DNA from: Paenibacillus sp. oral taxon 786 str. D14
Lineage (GTDB): Bacteria > Bacillota > Bacilli > Paenibacillales > Paenibacillaceae
Reading direction: 5' to 3'
Assembly (NCBI RefSeq): GCF_000159955.1
Contig: NZ_GG695994.1
Span: forward strand, 3,895-31,640
DNA length: 27,746 nucleotides
The translations under genes were made by a program, and so were the position numbers. Each line of letters starts with the position of its first letter. The first letter of the stretch is position 1. The notes beneath the pieces were generated by a model. The model had not been told where the DNA came from, did not search any database, and saw only the letters and a program-made list of their open reading frames with translations. Below are positions 22,450 through 27,746 of the stretch, piece after piece.

Positions 22450-22989
22450 TTACGCCGTGTGTTTAACGTTCAGCGGTTGCTTAGGCGTCGGGGCTTGCGT
22501 TCCGGCATCGCCTTTTTTGTGGAACAACTTGCGGAGGTAAGGCATCACGTAGTAGTCGAGGCCGATTTTACCAGCGTTAGCTGCTGCCACGAGAACCAGC
22601 ACTTCAAGGATCAACATTTGCGCGTTGGTGCTTACCGTACCCGAGAAGAGGAACGCGGCGTTCATCACGAAGCCCATCAGTGCAGCGAAGGTGGTGAAGG
22701 TACCGAGGATCAGCCCCAGGCCAACCAGGAATTCGCCGTAAGGCACCAGGAAGTTAAAGAGTCCGACATTCGGCAAGGCAAAGTGTTCCAGGAAGGCTGC
22801 CCACCAGCCTTGTACGGCCGGATGGTCGCCAGTGCTGTTCGCGATCGCTCCGGTCAGGAAGCCTGCGGCATCGAAGCCGCCGGTGATTTTATGATAGCCG
22901 GCTTCGATCCATTGGTAGCCCAGGTAGACGCGGATAACGGTCAGGAGCCACATCGCCACTTTGTTTGTTCTCAGGAAATTGTTAAACAT
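22450..22989 (-). CDS. DoxX family membrane protein
   Basis: A 179-residue protein with four hydrophobic helices (about 10-30, 75-98, 103-125, 130-150), a conserved GYQWIEAGYHKI segment after helix 1 and VPYGEFLVGLGLILG in helix 2, typical of the DoxX/DoxD family. The C-terminal tail is Lys/Pro-rich and soluble. Family members act at the membrane in quinone, thiosulfate or redox-stress settings; this one's substrate is unknown. The ATG at 22989 lies 8 nt after GAGGAG; a GTG at 22998 overlaps that site and is rejected. Two Fnr/CRP-like palindromes upstream suggest oxygen- or redox-dependent control. Confidence 0.82.
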   Translation of the reverse strand: MFNNFLRTNKVAMWLLTVIRVYLGYQWIEAGYHKITGGFDAAGFLTGAIANSTGDHPAVQGWWAAFLEHFALPNVGLFNFLVPYGEFLVGLGLILGTFTTFAALMGFVMNAAFLFSGTVSTNAQMLILEVLVLVAAANAGKIGLDYYVMPYLRKLFHKKGDAGTQAPTPKQPLNVKHTA

Positions 22990-23053
22990 AAGAACCACTC
23001 CTCTTATTTATCGTTGGTTTTTTGTTTTTCGGATGATCATCTTTGATGTCTTT

Positions 23054-23059
23054 ATTATA
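23054..23059 (-). promoter_or_regulatory. -10 element of the DoxX gene
   Basis: TATAAT on the minus strand lies with no recognisable -35 hexamer 17 bp upstream, as expected for an activator-dependent promoter. The implied start is near 23047. Confidence 0.6.
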
Positions 23060-23075
23060 TGTGATTTATTTCACT
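23060..23075. promoter_or_regulatory. Fnr/CRP-type palindrome, promoter-proximal
   Basis: TGTGATTTATTTCACT fits TGTGA-N6-TCACA with one mismatch. Centred at about -20.5, it would lie under RNA polymerase, so binding here may repress. Confidence 0.55.
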
Positions 23076-23080
23076 ATATA

Positions 23081-23096
23081 TGTGATTTAAATCACA
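23081..23096. promoter_or_regulatory. Fnr/CRP-type palindrome, perfect, at -41.5
   Basis: TGTGATTTAAATCACA is a perfect 16-bp dyad matching the Bacillus Fnr/CRP-family consensus. Counting from the TATAAT, its centre is at -41.5, the standard class II activator position. It lies 21 bp, two helical turns, from the proximal copy. Confidence 0.68.
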
Positions 23097-23146
23097 AATA
23101 TCAAAAATTGAGAAAATAAATTTTAAACTACTTCCGCCGCAACAAC

Positions 23147-23174
23147 AAAAAAATCCTTACCGAAGTAAGGATTT
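23147..23174 (-). terminator. Terminator of the tRNA pair
   Basis: AAATCCTTAC/GTAAGGATTT around TTCG, read on the minus strand, are followed by a run of T (TTTTTTTG counting the stem end). Confidence 0.85.
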
Positions 23175-23188
23175 AAGCTTCTTCATTA

Positions 23189-23262
23189 TGGAGCGGGTGA
23201 TGGGAATCGAACCCACGCTACCAGCTTGGAAGGCTGGAGTTCTACCATTGAACTACACCCGC
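23189..23262 (-). tRNA. tRNA-Gly (UCC)
   Basis: On the minus strand the 7-bp acceptor GCGGGTG/CACCCGC, a D arm with AATGGTAG, anticodon stem CCAGC/GCTGG around CTTCCAA (anticodon TCC), and the T loop GGTTCGATTCC are all present, with an encoded CCA (23191-23189). Confidence 0.95.
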
Positions 23263-23272
23263 AATGTACAGA

Positions 23273-23346
23273 TCGGGACGACACGATTCGAACATGCGAC
23301 CCCCTGGTCCCAAACCAGGTGCTCTACCAAGCTGAGCTACGTCCCG
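23273..23346 (-). tRNA. tRNA-Pro (UGG)
   Basis: Minus strand: acceptor CGGGACG/CGTCCCG, D arm AGCTCAGCTTGGTAGAGC, anticodon stem CCTGG/CCAGG around TTTGGGA (anticodon TGG), T loop GTTCGAATC. CCA is not encoded. It lies 10 bp before the tRNA-Gly and is probably cotranscribed with it. Confidence 0.95.
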
Positions 23347-23380
23347 AAGTAATGCAGGCCTTTTTGAGAAGGCAGAAATT

Positions 23381-23409
23381 AATATATCACGTTTCGCATG
23401 CGAACGCAA
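23381..23409 (-). promoter_or_regulatory. Promoter of the tRNA pair
   Basis: TTGCGT (23409-23404) and TATATT (23386-23381) on the minus strand are 17 bp apart, about 35 bp before tRNA-Pro. Confidence 0.6.
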
Positions 23410-23414
23410 GCGAA

Positions 23415-23444
23415 ACCTGCCAGCAGCTCTTGCTGCCGGCAGGT
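23415..23444 (-). terminator. Hairpin after the interrupted ORF
   Basis: ACCTGCC and GGCAGGT arms with inner GCAG/CTGC pairs form a strong GC stem; on the minus strand only TTTCGC follows. It is a likely but weak terminator of the 23464-26916 gene run. Confidence 0.5.
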
Positions 23445-23463
23445 GGGCTCGCCATCCCCGCGC

Positions 23464-23889
23464 TCACGAAACGGAGTTATCGTTAATGGTATAAACTCCG
23501 CCTTGACCTTCTTCCACGATATAAACATCAAAATTATTGGATCCCCACAGGACAAATTTAAATTCCTTTCCTTTAGGGGCTCTCAAATGTGATGTTTTAA
23601 AACGACCGGCTGTAGGATTGATTTGGCCAAGTAGAGAGACTGACCGGTCTTCAGTTGGTAATATCAAACCTTTATCCAAATGTTCTGTATCGTTATAGAA
23701 CTGAAGTGTATGATGGGTGTCCGTCGTATCGGCTGGAGCCGCTCTGACGGCTACACCACCATCTGCCGTGTTGGCGATGGTAAATCTCTTACCATCTTTC
23801 AGTTCCAAGTCATGTTCATGCTCGGAAACATATTTATCTACACGGCCGGTTTCGAGGTTGTAAAATAACTCGGCTGATAATGTATTTGG
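23464..23889 (-). pseudogene. Downstream part of an ORF split by an in-frame TGA
   Basis: This segment is open and in the same frame as the gene at 23890-24819; only the TGA at 23892-23890 separates them. Reading on past the stop gives SAELFYNLETGRVDKYVSEH, then a Gly/Asp-rich, probably beta-sheet region ending in VYTINDNSVS. The first usable start inside it is TTG at 23808, without a good ribosome site and after about 27 codons of sensible sequence, so independent translation looks unlikely. An ATG overlapping the TGA (ATGA) opens a different frame that stops after 19 codons. Either the gene carries a nonsense mutation or the stop is read through. I do not recognise the family. Confidence 0.5.
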
Positions 23890-24819
23890 TCATATCCCAT
23901 TCACCTCGGAACCATCCGCTAAAGTCGCCTTGATGAAATATAAAATCGTGGTTTCGCTCGGCATTCTACTTGCAGGTAATAGCTTGGCGGTAACCTCGCT
24001 AATCCAGTTTTTGATTACGCTATCGCTTACTTCCAAGTCCTTTGAGCCCCATCCTAAACGAAGCAAAGCGATCTGAGCTTGGGATAGAGCATAGTACATT
24101 CCAAGCCGAGGAATAATACGTTCAAACGTCGTTATCGTTTTGCCAATATCTGCAACCGCCTCGGAGGCGCCTACCGCTGAAATTCCGTACGTAGAAATAA
24201 CTTCTGTTTTAAAATGAGAGTCAAGGAACGTATGTTCACCCTCATTCTTATTTAACGTTATCTTCAGTGTAGGGTTTGCAGTGCCTTCATGATGAATCTC
24301 TATAGCTCTGTTCAAGCCAGAAGATTCTCTATACTTGCCTGTGTCGGAAATTTTACCGAATCGTCTCACCAATAAATGATTTAAATTCTCTAGCAAAAGA
24401 TTTCGATTCGCCTCATTGCTTATTGAAGCAGCATCAAGACCTAATAATCGGGCAATCCCTTCGGGTTGGAAAGGGTCCACTGGATGGTTAACCGTATGAG
24501 CAAAGTGTTCCTTAAGCCGTTCAGATAATAAAATCAATTCTGACTCCAGCAACAAATCGCAAAGATGTGACACATCCTCGTTCAAATACATATATACGAA
24601 ACTTTCATTTGCAATAATCGTTTTCAGAATGTTCGCAAGATACATGTCGCCTATCAGAAAATCAGAACCGACTTGCAAAGCAAGACGTCCATCATCTGAA
24701 AATCCGGCTCTCACCGGTGGAAGAGCAAATTCAACATGATGATCTAACTTCAAGGCGACCCCAGGTTCCTTGGATATACCGTCATTGTCGTCAATTGCTG
24801 ACTTTTGTGTCATACGCAT
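23890..24819 (-). CDS. Unrecognised protein, N-terminal part of a TGA-interrupted ORF
   Basis: A 309-residue, probably soluble protein that I cannot assign. It begins with an acidic stretch (DDNDGISKEPG), then a mixed helical region rich in Leu (LCDLLLESELILLSERL, LLLENLNHLLVRRFGK). A more beta-like part follows with ITLNKNEGEHTFLDSHFKTE. The end is GSEVNGI before TGA. The ATG at 24819 follows AAGGGAG closely. It lies 41 bp after the monooxygenase gene on the same strand and is probably cotranscribed with it. Codon use is AT-richer than in the housekeeping genes, suggesting acquisition. If the TGA at 23892-23890 is bypassed the product is about 451 residues. Confidence 0.6.
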   Translation of the reverse strand: MRMTQKSAIDDNDGISKEPGVALKLDHHVEFALPPVRAGFSDDGRLALQVGSDFLIGDMYLANILKTIIANESFVYMYLNEDVSHLCDLLLESELILLSERLKEHFAHTVNHPVDPFQPEGIARLLGLDAASISNEANRNLLLENLNHLLVRRFGKISDTGKYRESSGLNRAIEIHHEGTANPTLKITLNKNEGEHTFLDSHFKTEVISTYGISAVGASEAVADIGKTITTFERIIPRLGMYYALSQAQIALLRLGWGSKDLEVSDSVIKNWISEVTAKLLPASRMPSETTILYFIKATLADGSEVNGI

Positions 24820-24860
24820 CAAAACTCCCTTATATATGACTCCCCGCAGGGAAGGATATT

Positions 24861-25934
24861 TTAAACGGTTGTCTGCTTGTTTTCTTTTGCAATCTCTTTT
24901 CGAACAATCGGTGCAACGCGGGTGCCAAACATCTTGATGGCACGCAGGACTTCACGATGTGGCAACGTGCCGATATTCAGATGCAAGAAGAAACGGTTTG
25001 TTCCTAGCTTTTTGCGGACGAGAAGAATCTTCTCTGCAACATATTCAGGATCACCTACATAGAGGGCACCATCCATCTTGCGAGCATCATCGTAGGATGC
25101 AGCGCTGTATGGCGGCCATCCCAACACTCTGCCGAGTTCGTTCATTTGAACGACCGTGTAAGGTCGGTGTAACTCGACAGCCAGTTCTGTGGTTTCTCCG
25201 ACGAAGCCGTGCGAGTGTGTCGCAATTTTAAGCTTACTTACATCGTGGCCTGCACTCGCAGCTGCTTGTTTATACAATTCGACTAACGGAGCAAATCTTT
25301 CCGGGTTTCCGCCAATGATCGCAAAGACGATGGGCAATCCCAACATTCCTGCTCGTATGGCCGATTCTGGTCGTCCGCCGGAGCCAATCCACACCGGAAG
25401 CGGGTCTTGGACAGATCGCGGATAGACGCCGAGATTATGAATCGCCGGGCGATTCCCCCCTCGCCAGGTGACTTTTTCCGAAGCTCTAATCTTTAGAAGC
25501 AACTCAAGGTGTTCTTCAAACAATTCGTCGTAGTCATTCAAGCTGTAGCCAAACAACGGGAACGAATCAACAAAGGATCCTCGCCCCACCATAATTTCGG
25601 CCCGCCCATTACTGATGCTGTCCAGCGTTGAAAATGATTGGTAGACGCGAACCGGATCATCCGAGGAAAGGACGGTAACGGCACTCGTGAGCCGAATTCG
25701 CTTGGTTAAAGCTGCCGCTGCAGCAAGGATGACGGCTGGAGCTTCGGAGGCAAAATCAAACCGTTGATGCTCTCCGATTCCAAACACATCAAGGCCAACT
25801 TGATCGGCAACAACGATCTCTTCGATCCCGTTACGAATCCGCTCGGAATGGCTGATTCTCTTGCCCGTTACAGGATCTGGTGTGGTCTCTAGAAAAGTAT
25901 TGATGCCTAGTTCAAAATCTATGGATTCAGTCAT
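24861..25934 (-). CDS. LLM class flavin-dependent oxidoreductase, CE1758-like
   Basis: The 357-residue protein matches the luciferase-like monooxygenase family: an N-terminal strand FELGINTF, GLDVFGIGEHQRFDF (about 50-64), the LTSAVTVLSSDDPVRVYQ block (about 100-117) and GRAEIMVGRGSF (about 130-141). It resembles the CE1758 subgroup. These TIM-barrel enzymes use reduced FMN or F420; in Bacillota FMNH2 from a reductase is more likely. The substrate is unknown. The ATG at 25934 follows GAAGGAGG. It sits 25 bp after the aldo/keto reductase gene, and both are probably under the TetR regulator. Confidence 0.88.
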   Translation of the reverse strand: MTESIDFELGINTFLETTPDPVTGKRISHSERIRNGIEEIVVADQVGLDVFGIGEHQRFDFASEAPAVILAAAAALTKRIRLTSAVTVLSSDDPVRVYQSFSTLDSISNGRAEIMVGRGSFVDSFPLFGYSLNDYDELFEEHLELLLKIRASEKVTWRGGNRPAIHNLGVYPRSVQDPLPVWIGSGGRPESAIRAGMLGLPIVFAIIGGNPERFAPLVELYKQAAASAGHDVSKLKIATHSHGFVGETTELAVELHRPYTVVQMNELGRVLGWPPYSAASYDDARKMDGALYVGDPEYVAEKILLVRKKLGTNRFFLHLNIGTLPHREVLRAIKMFGTRVAPIVRKEIAKENKQTTV

Positions 25935-25959
25935 GGTGATCCTCCTTCATTTTCTGTAA

Positions 25960-26916
25960 TTAACGATGTCCTGCAGCAACGTTTTTGGGCGCGATTTGAT
26001 TGAGACGTTGAAGGTCCGAATCCGTAAGTTCAACCTGCAAGGCTGCAATATTTTCTTCTAAATACTTTCTTCTTTTCGTTCCTGGAATCGGCACGATATC
26101 GTTACCTTGCATCAAAATCCATTTCAACGCCAGTTGAGGGGCGGTGCATCCCTTTTCAGCCGCCATTTCTTGAATCCGAGCAACAAATTGAAGGTTTTTC
26201 TGTAAGTTCTGTCCTTGAAATCTTGGGAAATTTCGTCTTACATCGTCGTAATCCAAATCCTCGTAGCGCTGAATTGTCCCGGTTAGGAACCCGCGTCCAA
26301 GCGGGCTGTAGGCGACAAATCCGATGCCAAGCTCTCTGAGAGTAGGAAGAACTTCGTCTTCAATGTCTCGGGACCATAAGGAGTATTCCGTTTGCACTGC
26401 TGTGATTGGATGAACTGCATGTGCACTGCGGATCAGATGTGCCGGGGCTTCCGAAAGGCCGATATAACGGACCTTCCCTTCTTTAACCAACTCAGCCATC
26501 GCCCCTACCGTCTCCTCAATGGGGGTGAAGGGATCGATCCGGTGCAGATAATACAGGTCAATGTGGTCAACGCCTAATCTGCGCAAGCTTGCTTCAGCGG
26601 CTGCCTTAACATATTCCGGTCTTCCGTTATAGCTCCAAGGGCCTCCCCATCTGTCGCGTACGACCCCGAACTTGGTAGCCAAAACGACCTCGTCACGCCG
26701 ATCTTGAATCGCTTTTCCCACCAGTTTCTCATTTTCTCCGATACCGTACAGATCTGAGGTATCCAAGAAGTCTACACCAAGGTCCAATGCTCGATGAATC
26801 GTCCGTATCGATTCCTGTTCATCCCGGTCGCTGCCGTAAAAATCAGACATGGTCATGCAGCCTAATCCCATAGCAGAGACTTTCAGCCCGCTTGACCCAA
26901 GAGCTCTTTTTTCCAT
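25960..26916 (-). CDS. Aldo/keto reductase
   Basis: The 318-residue (alpha/beta)8 NADPH-dependent oxidoreductase shows the full AKR catalytic tetrad: D52 and Y57 in DTSDLYG, K82 in ATKFG, and H125 in YYLHRID. The C-terminal [15 protein letters not shown] is the NADP phosphate-binding segment. The N-terminus [18 protein letters not shown] is typical of AKR11/13-type bacterial members that reduce reactive aldehydes. The ATG at 26916 follows AAAGGAG. It is first of a run with the LLM monooxygenase, and two copies of the TetR operator lie in its upstream region. Confidence 0.92.
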   Translation of the reverse strand: MEKRALGSSGLKVSAMGLGCMTMSDFYGSDRDEQESIRTIHRALDLGVDFLDTSDLYGIGENEKLVGKAIQDRRDEVVLATKFGVVRDRWGGPWSYNGRPEYVKAAAEASLRRLGVDHIDLYYLHRIDPFTPIEETVGAMAELVKEGKVRYIGLSEAPAHLIRSAHAVHPITAVQTEYSLWSRDIEDEVLPTLRELGIGFVAYSPLGRGFLTGTIQRYEDLDYDDVRRNFPRFQGQNLQKNLQFVARIQEMAAEKGCTAPQLALKWILMQGNDIVPIPGTKRRKYLEENIAALQVELTDSDLQRLNQIAPKNVAAGHR

Positions 26917-27030
26917 AAAAAAATCTCTCCTTTGTCATTTTGTTTCGTATGTTAAGAAATCAACATTTCGGAATGATTTGTATTGCCGAGTTCTACTTTA
27001 GTGCTTATAAGCCTCACCCCCCCTTTTTTA

Positions 27031-27044
27031 ATCGAACGTTCGTT
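27031..27044. promoter_or_regulatory. TetR operator, copy 1
   Basis: ATCGAACGTTCGTT is a near-perfect dyad differing from copies 2 and 3 only at the last two bases. It lies about 115 bp before the aldo/keto reductase start, over a possible -35 (TTAAAA, followed 16 bp on by TATAAG). Confidence 0.7.
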
Positions 27045-27071
27045 CAAAATGCTATAAAATTCATTCTTTTT

Positions 27072-27085
27072 ATCGAACGTTCGAT
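27072..27085. promoter_or_regulatory. TetR operator, copy 2
   Basis: ATCGAACGTTCGAT is a perfect 14-bp dyad, centred 41 bp (about four helical turns) from copy 1. Confidence 0.75.
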
Positions 27086-27111
27086 CGATAAAGGTTAAAA
27101 AAATGGGCCGT

Positions 27112-27684
27112 TCATGCTTTAATCGCATCCCAGCTCATTTGAATCATTTTGTCGATGTTGGCAGGGCTGAATTCATACTCACCATTGATATACTCTTTGC
27201 CCATTTGGACAAATGGCAAGCAGGAGTAAGTAACGAGAAGATTCGTTTCCGAATCCTTAAACAGTCCTTCCTTAATCCCCCTTTCGAATAAAGAATACAT
27301 CGGCTTGAACACGCCACCGTTTTGATCTTTACAGTGTTTTTGTATAAACGGCGAATCAAGAAACTGTTCCATCAACAGAAAATTTGCTTGATTATTCACG
27401 ATATAACTGGAATAATTACGCAAGATCTTCTCAAAGGCAGCCTTGACTGACATATCCGCCGTTACGCCAAGAAACATCTTCTCATGCATTTGTTCCTTGA
27501 GCTTAAAGTATAGTTTAATCAGCAAGTCTTCTTTACTTTCAAAATAAAAGTAAATGGTCGACGAAGAGATATTCGCCCTCTTCGCAATTTTGGACATGGA
27601 TATTTCGGATAGTCCAATTTCATTGAGAAGTTCAATCGTTGTCTGATAGATCAGCTCTGTTTTGTTATCGGATTTATTTTTCAT
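27112..27684 (-). CDS. TetR family transcriptional regulator
   Basis: The 190-residue protein has the TetR DNA-binding domain at its N-terminus: IYQTTIELLNEIGLSEISMS, then KIAKRANISSSTIYFYF with the recognition helix, and ESKEDLL. The rest is an all-helical ligand-binding and dimer domain of usual length. The start is ATG at 27684; a longer version would run through its own promoter and operator. The TATAAT is only 6 nt before this ATG, so the mRNA should be leaderless. It probably represses itself and the downstream aldo/keto reductase-LLM run through the ATCGAACGTTCGAT sites; the inducer is unknown. Confidence 0.88.
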   Translation of the reverse strand: MKNKSDNKTELIYQTTIELLNEIGLSEISMSKIAKRANISSSTIYFYFESKEDLLIKLYFKLKEQMHEKMFLGVTADMSVKAAFEKILRNYSSYIVNNQANFLLMEQFLDSPFIQKHCKDQNGGVFKPMYSLFERGIKEGLFKDSETNLLVTYSCLPFVQMGKEYINGEYEFSPANIDKMIQMSWDAIKA

Positions 27685-27690
27685 GGCCAC

Positions 27691-27720
27691 ATTATAATCG
27701 AACGTTCGATCAAGAGTCAA
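27691..27720 (-). promoter_or_regulatory. Promoter of the tetR gene, leaderless type
   Basis: TTGACT (27720-27715) and TATAAT (27696-27691) on the minus strand are 18 bp apart. With the -10 at -12 to -7, +1 is the A of the ATG at 27684. Confidence 0.75.
27697..27710. promoter_or_regulatory. TetR operator, copy 3
   Basis: ATCGAACGTTCGAT fills most of the spacer between the -35 and -10 of the tetR promoter, ideal for autorepression. Confidence 0.8.
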
Positions 27721-27746
27721 CACTTACACCCAACTCATCCTTTCTT

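Noticed and set aside
27685..27723. Longer TetR start at 27723
   Set aside because: It would translate the protein's own -35, operator and -10 sequences and add 13 residues that do not fit TetR N-termini.
23189..27746. tRNA-associated integrative island
   Set aside because: The AT-rich cassette lies on the 5' side of the tRNA genes, there is no integrase and no repeated tRNA 3' end in view, so integration at the tRNA is not supported.

Overview
The window looks like chromosome from a spore-forming, moderately GC-rich Bacillota, most probably a Paenibacillus or close relative. The evidence is a Spo0E-family protein, CotF-type coat proteins, a Phe T-box, AlaR-AlaT, MutS2-DUF350 and pheST neighbours in Bacillus-like order, strong AGGAGG ribosome sites with frequent GTG/TTG starts, and intergenic palindromic repeats. 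The genus call is inference; no rRNA is present.

Layout. 1-1380: sigma-A promoter, a roughly 295-nt structured leader, corA and its terminator. 1381-1964: no convincing gene, but four copies of an 18-bp palindrome and a C/A-rich tract. 1965-3518: an HRDC-domain gene (minus) with an odd promoter-terminator leader, and a divergent DUF3055 gene. 3635-6471 (minus operon): pduO-type adenosyltransferase, RluA pseudouridine synthase, Spx/ArsC-like protein, 5'-3' exonuclease. 6606-8752 (minus): a Spo0E-like gene, then alaR-alaT. 8896-9545 (minus): two small coat-type genes with a possible sigma-E promoter. 9810-11015: MFS transporter. 11166-14705 (minus operon): mutS2, DUF350 membrane protein, an unlisted 26-aa membrane peptide, and an acidic protein with split zinc ribbons. 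14860-15786 (plus): YvlD-type membrane protein and a CuA-type lipoprotein. 15866-21022 (minus): pheS, pheT and a ZapA with a very long coiled coil, behind a Phe T-box and a MITE-like insertion. 21768-21973: ywbE, interrupted at A AAA AAG. 21983-22989: a short chimeric HTH ORF and a DoxX gene with two Fnr/CRP-type palindromes. 23189-23346: tRNA-Gly and tRNA-Pro.

23464-27746 is visibly AT-richer and reads as an accessory cassette: a TetR regulator that appears leaderless, three copies of ATCGAACGTTCG-type operators, an aldo/keto reductase, a luciferase-like monooxygenase, and an unrecognised gene split by an in-frame TGA. TetR probably represses itself and the two oxidoreductase genes downstream.

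Most of the window is housekeeping. The items most worth a second look are the ywbE slippery heptamer, the in-frame TGA gene and its TetR cassette, the Fnr-like site at -41.5 of doxX, the element between the T-box and pheS, the ZapA/coiled-coil fusion, and the palindrome cluster after corA. I did not find a clear defence or other multi-gene system of a wholly new type.
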